This document shows, piece after piece, positions 17,682 to 27,014 of a stretch of DNA of 64,000 nucleotides. Position numbers and translations under genes: made by a program. Each line of letters begins with the position of its first letter. Position 1 is the stretch's first letter. The notes under the pieces are model-generated. The model searched no databases. It saw nothing but the letters and a program-made list of their open reading frames with translations, and was not told the origin of the DNA. This DNA is from Cytophagales bacterium (lineage in GTDB: Bacteria > Bacteroidota > Bacteroidia > Cytophagales > 172606-1): NCBI GenBank assembly GCA_030448185.1, contig JAUJNL010000004.1, positions 50,028-114,027 on the forward strand, read 5' to 3'.

Positions 17682-18101
17682 TTAGAGCGTAGAAAGTACG
17701 TTTATTTTAGCTAATGTCTCCTTCATTTTTTCCGGTGTTAAGGGTTTAGTCAAAAAATCAACCAATAGTGCTGGGGTTTGAAGGGTTATTTTCACCGGTA
17801 GATGCGTGAGCCCAGAGAGCATAATTACTTTGACCCGTTGCGAATCAAATCCGGGAATCTGGACTAACTGCTCCAGAAACTCAAACCCGTCCATGAGAGG
17901 CATGAGCCAATCAAGCAAAACAATATCCGTAATTGGATGCAACGTAGGGTCAGCATAGCGAGTAGCCAGATAGTCTATTGCCTGGGAGCCGCTGGCAAAG
18001 TTGCGTACTTTTCCCTTGAAACGAATTCGAAGCAGCACCTTTTCGGTTATAATCCGGCTGATAGGGTCATCATCTATGATAAGTAACTGGCAATGGTTCA
18101 T
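17682..18101 (-). CDS. Single-domain response regulator
   Basis: A 139-residue receiver domain. It begins MNHCQLLIIDDDPISRIITE, has its phosphorylation Asp in DIVLLDWLMPLMDGFEFLEQ, Ser in VIMLSGLTH and Lys in DFLTKPLTPEKM. The start at 18101 is chosen because the frame upstream only reads back into the kinase gene, which ends at 18107, five bases away. The tight spacing suggests translational coupling with the kinase. Confidence 0.88.
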   Translation of the reverse strand: MNHCQLLIIDDDPISRIITEKVLLRIRFKGKVRNFASGSQAIDYLATRYADPTLHPITDIVLLDWLMPLMDGFEFLEQLVQIPGFDSQRVKVIMLSGLTHLPVKITLQTPALLVDFLTKPLTPEKMKETLAKINVLSTL

Positions 18102-18106
18102 GTGTG

Positions 18107-19483
18107 CTAAAAAATTGGAATGACCACAACTACTCCACGGCACTTCATGGTGGTGCCTGCTCCCAGCCGGGAGGTCACCTGGAGGTGGCCTTGGTGCCAC
18201 TGGATGATTTTCTGAGTTACGGCCAGGCCGATGCCATAACCCGATTGGGCTTTGCTGTTGGTACCCCGATATAAGGGCGAGAAAATATGGCTGAGTTCTT
18301 CGGGGGCAATACCAATTCCCTCGTCCTGGACCCTAAAATACAATCCCCTTGGTTTTTCATAGCCTACCTCTACTTGTACAGCCCCCTGGGAATATTTGCA
18401 GGCATTATCTAAAATATTCACCAGAGCCGTTTGCAAAAGCTGCCCGTTACCCGGGATGGTAAAAACGTCCTCTTCTAAGGGAAGCTTACCGAACCGAAAG
18501 GGAATGGAACGGTTGGGATACTTGGTCCTCATAACAATCAGGGCTTCCATTGTACACTCATCGACCCGGATAAGTTCCTTCTTAAAAGACTGGCCCTCGG
18601 CTTTAGCCAGAGAAAGTAACCCATTGGTTAAGTCAATCAGTTTTTTGATTTCTTCCACCGAAGAGCTAATGCTTAAGCGGGCATCTTCCATGTCTTGGTC
18701 ATAGGCCAAGCAGATTTCCAGTGTACCTAAAGCATTGGTTAAAGGGGTGCGTAGTTCATGGGAAGCATGGGAAACAAAGCTTTTCTGGGATTCAAAGGCC
18801 TGTTGAACGCGGTCCAGCATTTTATTAAAGGTCATTGCCAGCTTAGCAATTTCATCCTTTTGATTTCCTTCCTTGACGCGGAAGTCTAACCGGGAAGCGG
18901 TAATGGTATCCACCTCCTGGATTACCTCAGATATGGGCTCAAGCGCCTTGCTGGCAAAATACCACCCGGCAATGATAATCAAGACCAGCGTAGCTACATT
19001 TCCTACCACTAGGATGAGGGCCATATTCTCCAGTTTGGCATAGCCAGACTCATCCAGGCCGGAGGCGAAAATGTAGTAGTCTTTTCCTTGGTGGGGATAC
19101 CGCAAACCGACTGATTCTACCTTACCTAAGCGAAATGGGTAGTAATTCACTCCCGATAGGCGCCGCAGGTAAGGCAAGTTCGTGCGGGGATTGTACGTTG
19201 GGTTATTGGCGTAAATGAGCTTTCCGGCCTGGTTGTAAAGACTGATCTGCTCATCGGGCAAGGTAATCAGATCTCCCTGCTTGATGGTGGTAATGAAGCT
19301 GCCCGTAAGCAGATCTCGTTTGATAAGCAGACGGGCCGTGAGTCGTGCTTTTCCCACCAGACGGCTATAGAATTCCTGTTCCCGGTACAGGGCATTGACA
19401 TAATAGATGAATACCGAAAAAAGCAGTTGGATCGCCACTACCAGGGTGGCAAAACGCAGGATTAACTTATTGCGAATCAGCAT
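18107..19483 (-). CDS. HAMP-domain sensor histidine kinase
   Basis: 458 residues. Transmembrane helix 1 lies near residues 10-30, a periplasmic sensor region follows, and helix 2 lies near 150-175 (ALILVVGNVATLVLIIIAGW). Next come a HAMP domain (LDFRVKEGNQKDEIAKLAMT), a HisKA H-box (KSFVSHASHELRTPLTNALG) and HATPase boxes NILDNACKYSQ, DEGIGIAPEELSH and GYGIGLAVTQK. This is an EnvZ/CusS-type layout. Its gene starts 2 bp after the OmpR regulator stop, so they form a standard two-component pair. The ligand cannot be inferred. Confidence 0.93.
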   Translation of the reverse strand: MLIRNKLILRFATLVVAIQLLFSVFIYYVNALYREQEFYSRLVGKARLTARLLIKRDLLTGSFITTIKQGDLITLPDEQISLYNQAGKLIYANNPTYNPRTNLPYLRRLSGVNYYPFRLGKVESVGLRYPHQGKDYYIFASGLDESGYAKLENMALILVVGNVATLVLIIIAGWYFASKALEPISEVIQEVDTITASRLDFRVKEGNQKDEIAKLAMTFNKMLDRVQQAFESQKSFVSHASHELRTPLTNALGTLEICLAYDQDMEDARLSISSSVEEIKKLIDLTNGLLSLAKAEGQSFKKELIRVDECTMEALIVMRTKYPNRSIPFRFGKLPLEEDVFTIPGNGQLLQTALVNILDNACKYSQGAVQVEVGYEKPRGLYFRVQDEGIGIAPEELSHIFSPLYRGTNSKAQSGYGIGLAVTQKIIQWHQGHLQVTSRLGAGTTMKCRGVVVVIPIF

Positions 19484-19485
19484 AC

Positions 19486-20166
19486 TTATCCCTCCCGGAG
19501 CACATAGCCCATTCCCACGATGGTGTGAATGAGTTTAGGGGAAAACTCCTTATCCACTTTGCGCCTTAAGTAACTAATGTAGACATCAATGACATTGGTG
19601 TTGGTATCAAAGTTTAACTCCCATACCCGCTCACTAATATCCACCCGGGAAATAATCCGGCCCCGGTTGAGCATGAGATATTCAAACAGGGCATATTCCC
19701 GGGTAGTCAAATCAATCCGCCTACCGCTACGGGTAACGATCTTGGATTGGAGGTTTAGTTCCAGATCGGCGATCTTGAGGAGCGTTTTACCGGAATCCGA
19801 TAGGGACAAGTTCCTTTTAGTCAGGGCCCTGGCCCGGAGCAGGAGTTCCTTAAACTCAAAGGGCTTAGCCAGATAATCGTCTGCGCCTGACTCGAATCCG
19901 GTAACTTTGTCGTCCAGACTATCCAGGGCTGTAAGCATTAATATGGGCACTTGTTTGTTTTCCTCCCGGATCAGACGGCAAAGTTCAAAGCCATTTAAAA
20001 CCGGCAAGTTTATGTCCAGAATTAACAGGTCATACGTATGGTTTTGGAAAAGTGATTTACCCATTTGTCCGTCATAAGCCAGGTGGATTTCATAGGCTTC
20101 ATGCTCAAATCCCTTCTTGATGAAAGAAGCCAGTTTAGGCTCATCTTCGACCAGTAGTATTCGCAT
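19486..20166 (-). CDS. OmpR/PhoB-type response regulator
   Basis: 226 residues. Receiver domain MRILLVEDEPKLASFIKKGF with Asp in DLLILDINLPVLNGFELCR and Lys in DDYLAKPFEF, then a winged-helix domain (LTTREYALFEYLMLNRGRII, VIDVYISYLRRKVDK, IHTIVGMGYVLRE). A longer frame upstream to 20277 lacks family similarity, so ATG 20166 is preferred. It is followed by its kinase 2 bp later. The four 11-bp direct repeats at 20470-20512 upstream match the spacing of PhoB/OmpR-type boxes and suggest autoregulation. Confidence 0.94.
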   Translation of the reverse strand: MRILLVEDEPKLASFIKKGFEHEAYEIHLAYDGQMGKSLFQNHTYDLLILDINLPVLNGFELCRLIREENKQVPILMLTALDSLDDKVTGFESGADDYLAKPFEFKELLLRARALTKRNLSLSDSGKTLLKIADLELNLQSKIVTRSGRRIDLTTREYALFEYLMLNRGRIISRVDISERVWELNFDTNTNVIDVYISYLRRKVDKEFSPKLIHTIVGMGYVLREG

Positions 20167-20469
20167 AGTAATATGATTGAGAATGTACCGCCCACGCTTA
20201 CGAAACAGGCGCTTCAGCATAATGGATCCCAGACAGGAATAGTAAAAGTACCTATTTTTAGGATTATCTATTTCCAACTGCCAGATTGACAGAATTTATT
20301 AGCGGCATATTTTCAATAAAACGAAGAAATTGTCTTTGTTAAGCCAACTAAGTGGCCTAAAAGGGGTATTCCTGCTTGATGTGGCTTTGCTGGTCTGGGA
20401 GCAAAGGTGTAGATAGGATACATTATTCCATTGTCCATCCTTGCTCAAGTGGCTAGTAAACGAGCCGTA

Positions 20470-20512
20470 TTTCTAATCATTTCTAATCTGGCTCTAATCT
20501 GGTTCTAATCTG
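20470..20512. promoter_or_regulatory. Four direct repeats, probable OmpR-type operator
   Basis: TCTAATC recurs at 20472, 20482, 20493 and 20504, giving spacing of 10, 11 and 11 bp; the last three repeats read T(T/C)TAATCTG. Winged-helix regulators of the OmpR family bind head-to-tail half-sites about one helical turn apart. The array lies between the regulator gene (start 20166, minus) and the small gene at 20600 (plus), so it could control either. TTCTAATC also occurs singly near 14275 and 15652. Confidence 0.55.
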
Positions 20513-20599
20513 TTGGCCGCTACTTTGTAAGACCTAAAGTCTATAGTAGGCAGTTTGCCTGAGGTAATGTGAATTGGTGTACTTCTACTTAGGAATACT

Positions 20600-20830
20600 A
20601 TGAATGGATCAGTCTATATCGAAGTTCAATACGAACCATTGGAAACAGATACACTAGTAGCCAAAATCGAGGAGCTACCCGAGGTAGAACTCTCTGGTAG
20701 ATCTATTGGTGAAATAAGGGTAAAATTAATGCATGAAATTGCCTTGCTTACCCAGCAGGGACACCAGGGATTAGATTGTTGCGACCTACTACACGTTCGC
20801 ATTTCTGGGCCCGTGAAAGGTTTGGGGTAG
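20600..20830 (+). CDS. Small HicB-like hypothetical protein
   Basis: 76 residues, starting MNGSVYIEVQYEPLETDTLV, with LPEVELSGRSIGEIRVKLMH resembling the HicB/UPF0150 antitoxin fold (a short beta sheet followed by a helix). No HicA toxin partner is adjacent. The repeat array lies about 90 bp upstream of its start, so it may be regulated by the neighbouring two-component system. Confidence 0.5.
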   Translation: MNGSVYIEVQYEPLETDTLVAKIEELPEVELSGRSIGEIRVKLMHEIALLTQQGHQGLDCCDLLHVRISGPVKGLG

Positions 20831-20877
20831 AAACTTACCAACCAGCTAGATAAGCCTGCGGATTTATCATAAACTCA

Positions 20878-21516
20878 CTACTTGCTAACTATGTTCCCAA
20901 ATTTATTGCCCTCACCTTGGTAATGCAGTTAGGGGAAAGGTACCAATCCCGGGAATCCGCCTTAGCCCAGACCCTTCCTACCGATTCGCTGCAAGTGAAT
21001 CAATACCTAGACCTGGACCAGTTGGCTTGTCAACTGGAACTACCCGTAGAGACGCTTAGAAAATTAAATCCTAGCCTTAGAACAACTATTGTTCCCGGAT
21101 ACGTAAAGAATTACGTGCTTTACTTACCGGCTTCTGCCAAAGAACACTTATCTCTGCAGAGGGACAGTATCCTGGCTTTGGCGGCTTTATCCCCACAAAC
21201 GCTTATGGCCCTAGAGGAAGCCTGGAAAAAGGCGCTTGTAGGGGAAGTAAAAATTGTACACCGGGTAAAAAAAGGAGAAGCCTTAGCAACGATAGCCCGT
21301 CGCTATACCGTGTCTTTAGCCCAGATAAAAAAATGGAACCATCTGACCAGCAATGTAATCCATGTCAATCAAAAACTAGTCATTCATAAGCCCGAGCGGG
21401 CTTTCCCTCCAAGCGTGGTACCTGCTACACAGATCCAATTAGAATCCCCTTCTGATGTCGTTATCCCAACCGACTCCTTGCCGGAAGACCAAGTCAAGGA
21501 ACGGTTGGTGGAATAA
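20878..21516 (+). pseudogene. C-terminal part of an MltD-like LysM lytic transglycosylase
   Basis: Reads NYVPKFIALTLVMQLGERYQ, the segment that normally follows the transglycosylase catalytic domain in MltD, then a degenerate LysM (LDQLACQLELPVETLRKLNP) and a clear LysM (VHRVKKGEALATIARRYTVS, HVNQKLVIH). The SLT domain with the catalytic Glu and the signal peptide are missing; upstream sequence is unrelated. A TTG at 20917 could give a truncated protein, but there is no export signal. It is most likely the remnant of a deletion. Confidence 0.75.
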
Positions 21517-21548
21517 GGAGAAAGATATTGCAGGAGTATATTTTGTGC

Positions 21549-21836
21549 TTAATGCCACTGGTGTCGTTGCCGGTTAATTTCTTTCTTTTTCTTAAAGAAC
21601 CGGAAAACGCCAAATAAAAACGTGCCCAGGCCGAGTGGAATAAAAAGCAAGGAAATGAATCGAAGCAAGCCGGGGCCAGAAAATTCAATAAAACCCATTC
21701 CGCTGACTACCAAGGCAAGTGCGGTTCTACTATAGGCCAGTAAAGTCCGCTCATTGGCAAGGATCGTTCGTTCACTGGCTAATCGGTCACTAATCGTGGG
21801 TTTAGGGGTGAAAGTATCCGGGTCAGAAGGCTGCAT
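21549..21836 (-). CDS. DUF202 (YidH-like) membrane protein
   Basis: 95 residues from ATG 21836. SDRLASERTILANERTLLAY is the DUF202 signature, followed by two transmembrane segments (ALALVVSGMGFIEFSGPG, FISLLFIPLGLGTFLFGVFR) and a basic tail. Function is unknown in the family. The IS630 copy C begins 33 bp upstream of the start and may have displaced its promoter. Confidence 0.85.
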   Translation of the reverse strand: MQPSDPDTFTPKPTISDRLASERTILANERTLLAYSRTALALVVSGMGFIEFSGPGLLRFISLLFIPLGLGTFLFGVFRFFKKKKEINRQRHQWH

Positions 21837-21869
21837 AGTTTGGATGAAGTTTACAAATGGAATTATTAA

Positions 21870-23027
21870 ACTTACTCCCTTTTGGGTGATAAATTGGTAA
21901 ATTAGAGGATGGGCTACCAACGAAACAAATTTGCGCAAAAAGGCTTTGATGCAGCAGAATATCAACGCTACATCCACAAGTGTCAAGCTGAATACATTCG
22001 GGTTAAGCTGCGAAGCGTTTATCGGTACTGGCAAGGACAGGAGTTTGACCAGATAGCTGGTGAGTATGGGTTAAACCATAAAACAGTCCGTTCGTATGTG
22101 AATACGTATCTGGCAGGAGGATTTGCCTTACTCTGCCAACCTACGGTTCGTGCCCAGCGGAGTCAATTGAGTCAGCCAGAGAGGACAGCCTTCAAAGCCG
22201 TCTTACTGAGTAAACGTCCTTTTGAAGTAGGTCTTGAGGGCAATATCTGGACGGGCCAACTGAGGCGCAAGTATTTGCAAGCCACCTATCAGGTGAGCTA
22301 CAAATCCGGTATTTATGATTTACTCCAACGCATGGGCCTCTCGCATCAAAAGGCACACTGTGATTATGGCAACGCGAAAGCCGAAGAACAAGCTGTGTTT
22401 ATGAGTCAACTGAAAGAAACTATCCTGGCTGCTGATGAAAAAACAGCCGTAGTCAAGTTTGATGAGTTCTCCGTTTGTGACAAACCTACTGCCTATTACG
22501 GATGGGCCGAAAAGAACACGCGGCCCCGGGTAGTAACCAACGAAAAAAAGAGCACACACCAATGGGTTCTTAAGTATTGACCTGTTTAGTGCTGATTGCT
22601 TTTTCCAGGCTAATGCCAAAGCCCAAGCGGAGCAGGTAGCGGAGTACTTTGCTGATTTAGCTAGGCATTACCAACAAAAGGGCTTTACCCAACTCGACAT
22701 TTTCCTTGACCGCAACCCTACTCATCGACAAAAGATGCAAAGCACTTTTCAAAAGCTTACCGCTGAGCTAACCATCCAGGTGGATTTTCACCTGATGGCG
22801 GCTTACTCTCCTAAACTCAACTTAGTTGAATATGCTATCCATTTGATTCGCCAGAAAGTCCTCCACCATGCTGACAGTAAAATGACTTTAGCCCAATTTG
22901 AAGCCGCTATTGAACAAGCTTGTCGTAATGGCCAGTTGCTTTCCAAAGACCAAATCATAAACTTACTTGAGCATATTGAATCTCTGGTTCTTCAATATCC
23001 CAATCAATCACCCAAAAGGGAATAAGT
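21870..23027 (+). mobile_element. IS630-family element, copy C (different subgroup)
   Basis: Inverted ends ACTTACTCCCTTTTGGGTGA on the left and ACTTATTCCCTTTTGGGTGA on the complement of the right, one mismatch. It encloses a single transposase gene. Unlike copies A and B it has no short insert unit. Confidence 0.82.
21909..23025 (+). pseudogene. IS630-type transposase, copy C, with one frameshift at an A7 run
   Basis: The first frame reads to the first catalytic D (VKFDEFSVCDKPTAYYGWAE) and stops after HQWVLKY. Skipping one base at the A7 tract (22543-22549) continues as RAHTNGFLSIDLFSADCFFQ and then FLDRNPTHRQKM (second D) and AAYSPKLNLVEYAI (catalytic E) to a stop at 23023-23025. The site could be programmed: IS630 members often use slippage on A runs. 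Otherwise it is a single insertion or a sequence error. No other defect is seen. Confidence 0.8.
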
Positions 23028-23127
23028 CCTCCCTCAAAGGTTCCTACCGGCTTACATCGGAAAATAACTACTCTCTCCCTCAAAATGCGGAAAAAAACCG
23101 GTCTTTTTGGGATAGCTTCCCGAAAAT

Positions 23128-23290
23128 GAGGATCCAGGCGGACCTGAGCGCAAGGCTCATCGCTGGTGGGACCTGAGCGCCGGACCTTGCAACCCACGAT
23201 GGACCTAAAATTCCATCTGATGGAAGGTCCCAATCGGGGGAGCTCATCGCTGGTTTGATCAAAGCACGTTGTTCGTCTTCGGGCAAGCCG
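23128..23290. repeat. Cluster of GGACC-bounded short units, partly nested
   Basis: Just right of IS630-C the sequence contains GGACCTGAGCGC twice (23140 and 23169), GCTCATCGCTGGT twice (about 23154 and 23243), a clean 30-bp GGACC ... GGTCC unit at 23201-23230, and CACGTTGTTCGTCTTCGGGC near 23261, which resembles the core of the common class (ACGTTGTTCATCTTCGGCTC). No interrupted gene can be recognised. This may be a site where several units have landed in one another. Confidence 0.5.
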
Positions 23291-23409
23291 GTAGTTCACT
23301 TGAAAAAGCGCCAAGGCATCTGTGTAATCGGCTGTAATGAAAGGAATCACAAGCCCCTTTTTGTATTTTCAATCCTTCTTTCTGTTACCAGGATTTTGGT
23401 CTTTTCCAC

Positions 23410-24360
23410 TTAAAGCCAGTTTTTCCGCCTAAAAAACCACAGGAAGACCAGTGAGGAAAACACCATCAGGCCGAGGGCAAAAGGGTATCCCATTAACCAT
23501 TTGAGTTCAGGCATATATTCAAAGTTCATTCCGTAGATACTGGCAATTAAAGTAGGAGGCAGGAAGATTACGGTCACTACCGTAAATATCTTTATGACCT
23601 GATTCTGCTCAATATTCACCAAACCCAGAAAAGTATTCTGCAGATACTCCAACCGTTCGAAGCTGAACTGGGTATGTTGCAGGAGGGAACTAATGTCTTT
23701 GAAAATAATCCGGAGGCGACCCCGTTCGGTTTTGGCCACCTGGACGCTGCGTAACAGCGAGGAAACCAATCGTTGTTTATCTACAATACTTTCCCTAATC
23801 AAAATGGTATACTCCTGTAACTGAGTGATTCGAAGCAGAGTTTCTTCCTGAATCGACCTCTCCTTCACCAACCGGCGGCTAACCGTGTTGGTGACTCTTG
23901 TTAGGTATTCAATAAAATCCGCATCTAAGTCGGTCTGGGATTCAATTAACAGCAACCAGATTTGGAAAGCCTTATGCGAAGATCCTTTCTGGAAAGTTTT
24001 CAGTTTGCGAACCGTTTCGGCAAACGATTGCAAATCTGCTTCCCGCAAGGTGAACAGGGTATTGTTCCGGAGGATGAAGGATACTTGTTTGGTTTTATAC
24101 GTTTTATCTTCATGCACTAAAAAGGCGGTATTGGCCTCAAAGCCTTCACTGTCTTCAAAATAGCGGGAACTGCTTTCAATTTCGGCTGCTTCCTGCTGGG
24201 TGAAAAATTCAATGCCAAAAGTGGTTTCCACCCGTTTCTTCTCTTCTTCCGAAGGAGATTGCAAATCAACCCAAAGGATAGGGTCCTCAGTAGCTTTAAG
24301 ATTTACCGGATTTTTTTCCCAGTACAAATCTTTACCATTGCCGTAAAAAACTCGAATCAT
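23410..24360 (-). CDS. corA: CorA-family divalent cation transporter
   Basis: 316 residues. The N-terminal cytosolic domain (PILWVDLQSPSEEEKKRVET) is followed by the long stalk helix and two C-terminal membrane segments (FTVVTVIFLPPTLIASIYGM, PFALGLMVFSSLVFLWFF). The selectivity motif GMNFEYMPEL follows the first membrane segment, as in CorA (GMN, with MPEL loop). It forms a pentameric Mg2+ (or Co2+/Ni2+) channel in the inner membrane. The gene is intact and stands alone; a decayed second copy lies at 25347-26240. Confidence 0.93.
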   Translation of the reverse strand: MIRVFYGNGKDLYWEKNPVNLKATEDPILWVDLQSPSEEEKKRVETTFGIEFFTQQEAAEIESSSRYFEDSEGFEANTAFLVHEDKTYKTKQVSFILRNNTLFTLREADLQSFAETVRKLKTFQKGSSHKAFQIWLLLIESQTDLDADFIEYLTRVTNTVSRRLVKERSIQEETLLRITQLQEYTILIRESIVDKQRLVSSLLRSVQVAKTERGRLRIIFKDISSLLQHTQFSFERLEYLQNTFLGLVNIEQNQVIKIFTVVTVIFLPPTLIASIYGMNFEYMPELKWLMGYPFALGLMVFSSLVFLWFFRRKNWL

Positions 24361-24615
24361 AATGGAAATTGCCCCTTCTACCGGGCGGGCAAAATTATCA
24401 ATTATTGTTTATTCTTTTCCCGTTCAGCCAACACTAGACTAAGTACCCGTAAGCTTAAATTACCCGTACGCTTGAATCAATTTATATCCTCCTGCCAGGG
24501 AAACGGCTATTGAACCGAAAGCCCTTTTAAAAATATCAATGTGGGTGGGGACGAAAACGGTCTTCCTTCTAAATTGCCCGCTCATTAGACTTCTATTCGG
24601 TTGGATTGATTCCTT

Positions 24616-25343
24616 ATGCGTCTATTATTGTTAATCCTAGTGTGGTTTAGCCTGCTGTCGGCTTGTTCGTCCCTAAGGGAGTCACATAAGTATCAGTGTA
24701 TCTATGTATATTACCGGGCGCGTCTCAAAGATTATACTTCCAATCAAACTTTTTCGGGTAAGGCCACTGTCCCAATCAAGGAGGATTCCATTACGGGCAT
24801 TGCCGTAAAAAAGCAGAGAAATTTACCTGATTGACTCTACCCATTTGTTTCCTGGTGCACTTTCCCCTGGAGCATCCCCTAAAGGCACCCGGAAGGGGGA
24901 GTTTTGCCAAAAATTCCTTTGATGTGGATATACTCTCCACCCCCATTAAGTTTAGACCCGCCGCAGGTCAAGTTCCGGCCCAACTCAATGCGTACTTGAA
25001 TGGGAGGTTCTTGTCGGATACCGGATTGATTACTTTAAACTTTCTTACCGGCAGAATGCACTGGGGAATTTTAATAGGCAACTTCATCATTATGGGCTGA
25101 GTTTCGGCGGATTCTCTGGAATTAAAGGCTACCGGTGTTAATCCCACTACCACCCAAGGCCGTACTGAGCAGGAATATGAGGGCATCGTTTGGCAAAATG
25201 GAGCAGCCCTCATTATTGGCATTGACACCTTTACGTTTGGGGTAGGGATAGGTTTGGATAAACTCACTGATCAAAATCACCGCATCTGGGTATATCAGAA
25301 CCGTCCCTGGATCGGACTCAATTTTAGATTAAACGTAAATTAA
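24616..25343 (+). pseudogene. Lipoprotein/outer-membrane hypothetical protein, frameshifted
   Basis: Starts MRLLLLILVWFSLLSACSSL, a lipoprotein signal with the lipobox LSAC. After about 70 residues the frame breaks; later frames continue NSFDVDILSTPIKFRPAAGQ and then GRTEQEYEGIVWQNGAALII and DKLTDQNHRIWVYQNRPWIG, ending LNFRLNVN. The alternation of polar and hydrophobic residues and the C-terminal Trp/Asn pattern suggest a small outer-membrane protein. Two or three single-base shifts are needed. Family unknown. Confidence 0.55.
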
Positions 25344-25346
25344 CTA

Positions 25347-26240
25347 TTGTTTTTAGATCGATTATTACGCATGCAGCGAGTGTTAGCCCAACCCCAGGAT
25401 TACGGATTTGAGTGGATTGATATTATAAACCCCTCACAAGAAGAACTTCAGCAAATTGCTCAAACCTATCAGTTGCATTACAACTCGGTGCAGGACTGCC
25501 TCCAACCGGATCACTTGCCCAAGTATGAACTCATCGGGGATACGATACTTTATCATTATCCGGATGTATTCACTTAGTGCTACTTCCGATGCGGATACTT
25601 TGCAGGAACTCACTAACAAGGTCGCCATTTTTTCCACTGAGCAATTTGTCATTACTATTCACCGGGAACCGGTCGCTTTCATTGATCAGTTGCAAAAAGC
25701 GAACTCGATTGATCCGGTAAATGCCGAGGGGCTTTTCACCTGCGAACCGGATTGTCCGTTCGGCCCCATACCTTTGATGCCCCAGCCAACCAATTGGGAA
25801 AATCGCTCCATTATTATGAGGACTCTATTTTTTCTCAAGGAAAAACCCTCCGATTCTCAAGGGCATGTATTTTTTAAAGCGCAAGGTAGACCTGATCCGC
25901 AGGATGCTAACCTTTCCAGAGATATTGTCGAGCATATTGATGATCCCACCGAAAATAATCCTTCTACCCGGGGATACCAGAGACTTGTACGTTCGGCTGC
26001 AAACGGTCTATGATGCCTGCCTGGATAATACCAACCAGCTTTTGAATATTTATTTCTCGCTTTCTTCCCAGCGCACCAATGAAGTCGTGTGGGTACTGAC
26101 AATTTTCTCGGTGTTTTTTATGCCCTTGACTTTATTGTGGGTATCTATGGAATGAACTTTGACCACACGCCCGAGCTGCGCTGGAAGGTGGGATATCGGG
26201 GTGATAGCCGTGATGGCAGGGGTGGCTCTGGCTATTTTCT
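25347..26240 (+). pseudogene. Second CorA-family transporter, decayed and truncated
   Basis: Frames read in order FEWIDIINPSQEELQQIAQT, ATSDADTLQELTNKVAIFST, YVRLQTVYDACLDNTNQLLN and, after shifts, DFIVGIYGMNFDHTPELRW followed by GVIAVMAGVALAIFF. The GMNFDHTPEL loop is that of CorA. At least four frameshifts are required, and the last membrane segment runs straight into the 3' end of a PadR pseudogene on the other strand. It is non-functional. Confidence 0.75.
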
Positions 26241-26244
26241 TCCA

Positions 26245-26507
26245 GGGTTTGTTCGCCGTACGCCGTGATGGTAAACAGGCGTTTTCTCCTTCCGTTTCTT
26301 TTCCGCAGTGGTTTTGCCCATTTTGAACCAACCATGCCTTTCTCCTCCAGCCGCCAGCTCAGCCGCATGCACCTGATTGAGCCGTACGTTACGCCCTGTT
26401 TGTTCAATGATCTGGTGCGTATTTTTTACCCCGTAGGCTTCGCCTTCCAACACTGCCACCGTAAGCAGAACAATTTCTTCAAATTCACCTAAGTAGGTTC
26501 GTTTCAT
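26245..26507 (-). pseudogene. PadR-family regulator, decayed
   Basis: From ATG 26507: MKRTYLGEFEEIVLLTVAVL, then QTGRNVRLNQVHAA, then in a second frame EEKGMVGSKWAKP and finally RRKRLFTITAYGEQTLEE. It is clearly related to the intact PadR at 13522-13848 but carries frameshifts in the recognition helix region. Its end is joined to the CorA remnant, so a deletion has removed whatever lay between. Confidence 0.7.
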
Positions 26508-26844
26508 CGGCCATATTGTGCGTACTTTCTCCGTGATCCTCATTAATTCCATTTTGCTGAGCAAAGCCTTTGCCAGATGAAAGAAACTGCTTTAGGAAGA
26601 AATTCAGGCATTTTATTCTAAAATTTCCTTTGTAAAGTGTGCGGATACGAACAAAAACTGTCCGGTAAGGAACAAAGCAGAAAACTGGAATGAACGGATT
26701 TGTAATACTTTACTGACGCTGGGTAGTGTAATGGCAAAAATAAAACCAGTGCAGAGTTACTGATCTGCTTGAAGAAAGCGCTGGGGAACCTTCTAACTTT
26801 TACGATACCTGACAGACATCATGTTCAACAAATACATTTTCAAA
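26508..26844. other. Gap without a gene
   Basis: No coding signal is visible on either strand. The stretch separates the PadR remnant from a repeat element. Confidence 0.4.
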
Positions 26845-27014
26845 GGTGTACGACAAATTGCAGATCAACCATTAAACTTTGTTCGTGTTGTTCCGCATTT
26901 GCAATGCGGAACTGAGAAAAAGGGCATTTCAAATGCCCGGCTATACACATCCGCATTGCAACTATTCTCAGCGAAGCTAAATGCGGATGAACGCTCTGCA
27001 TTTTGTCGTACACC
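26845..27014. mobile_element. MITE-like repeat with GGTGTACGACAAA ends
   Basis: A 170-bp unit starting GGTGTACGACAAATTGCAGA, with a right end whose complement is GGTGTACGACAAAATGCAGA. It contains an internal hairpin, GTTCCGCATTTGCAATGCGGAAC, and a second palindromic stretch around AGCGAAGCTAAATGCGGATG. Flanks TTTTCAAA and CTTTCAAA suggest an imperfect 8-bp target duplication. The last 52 bp of the window (63949-64000) match the complement of its right end exactly, and related hairpins occur at 57877 and 59031. Confidence 0.75.
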
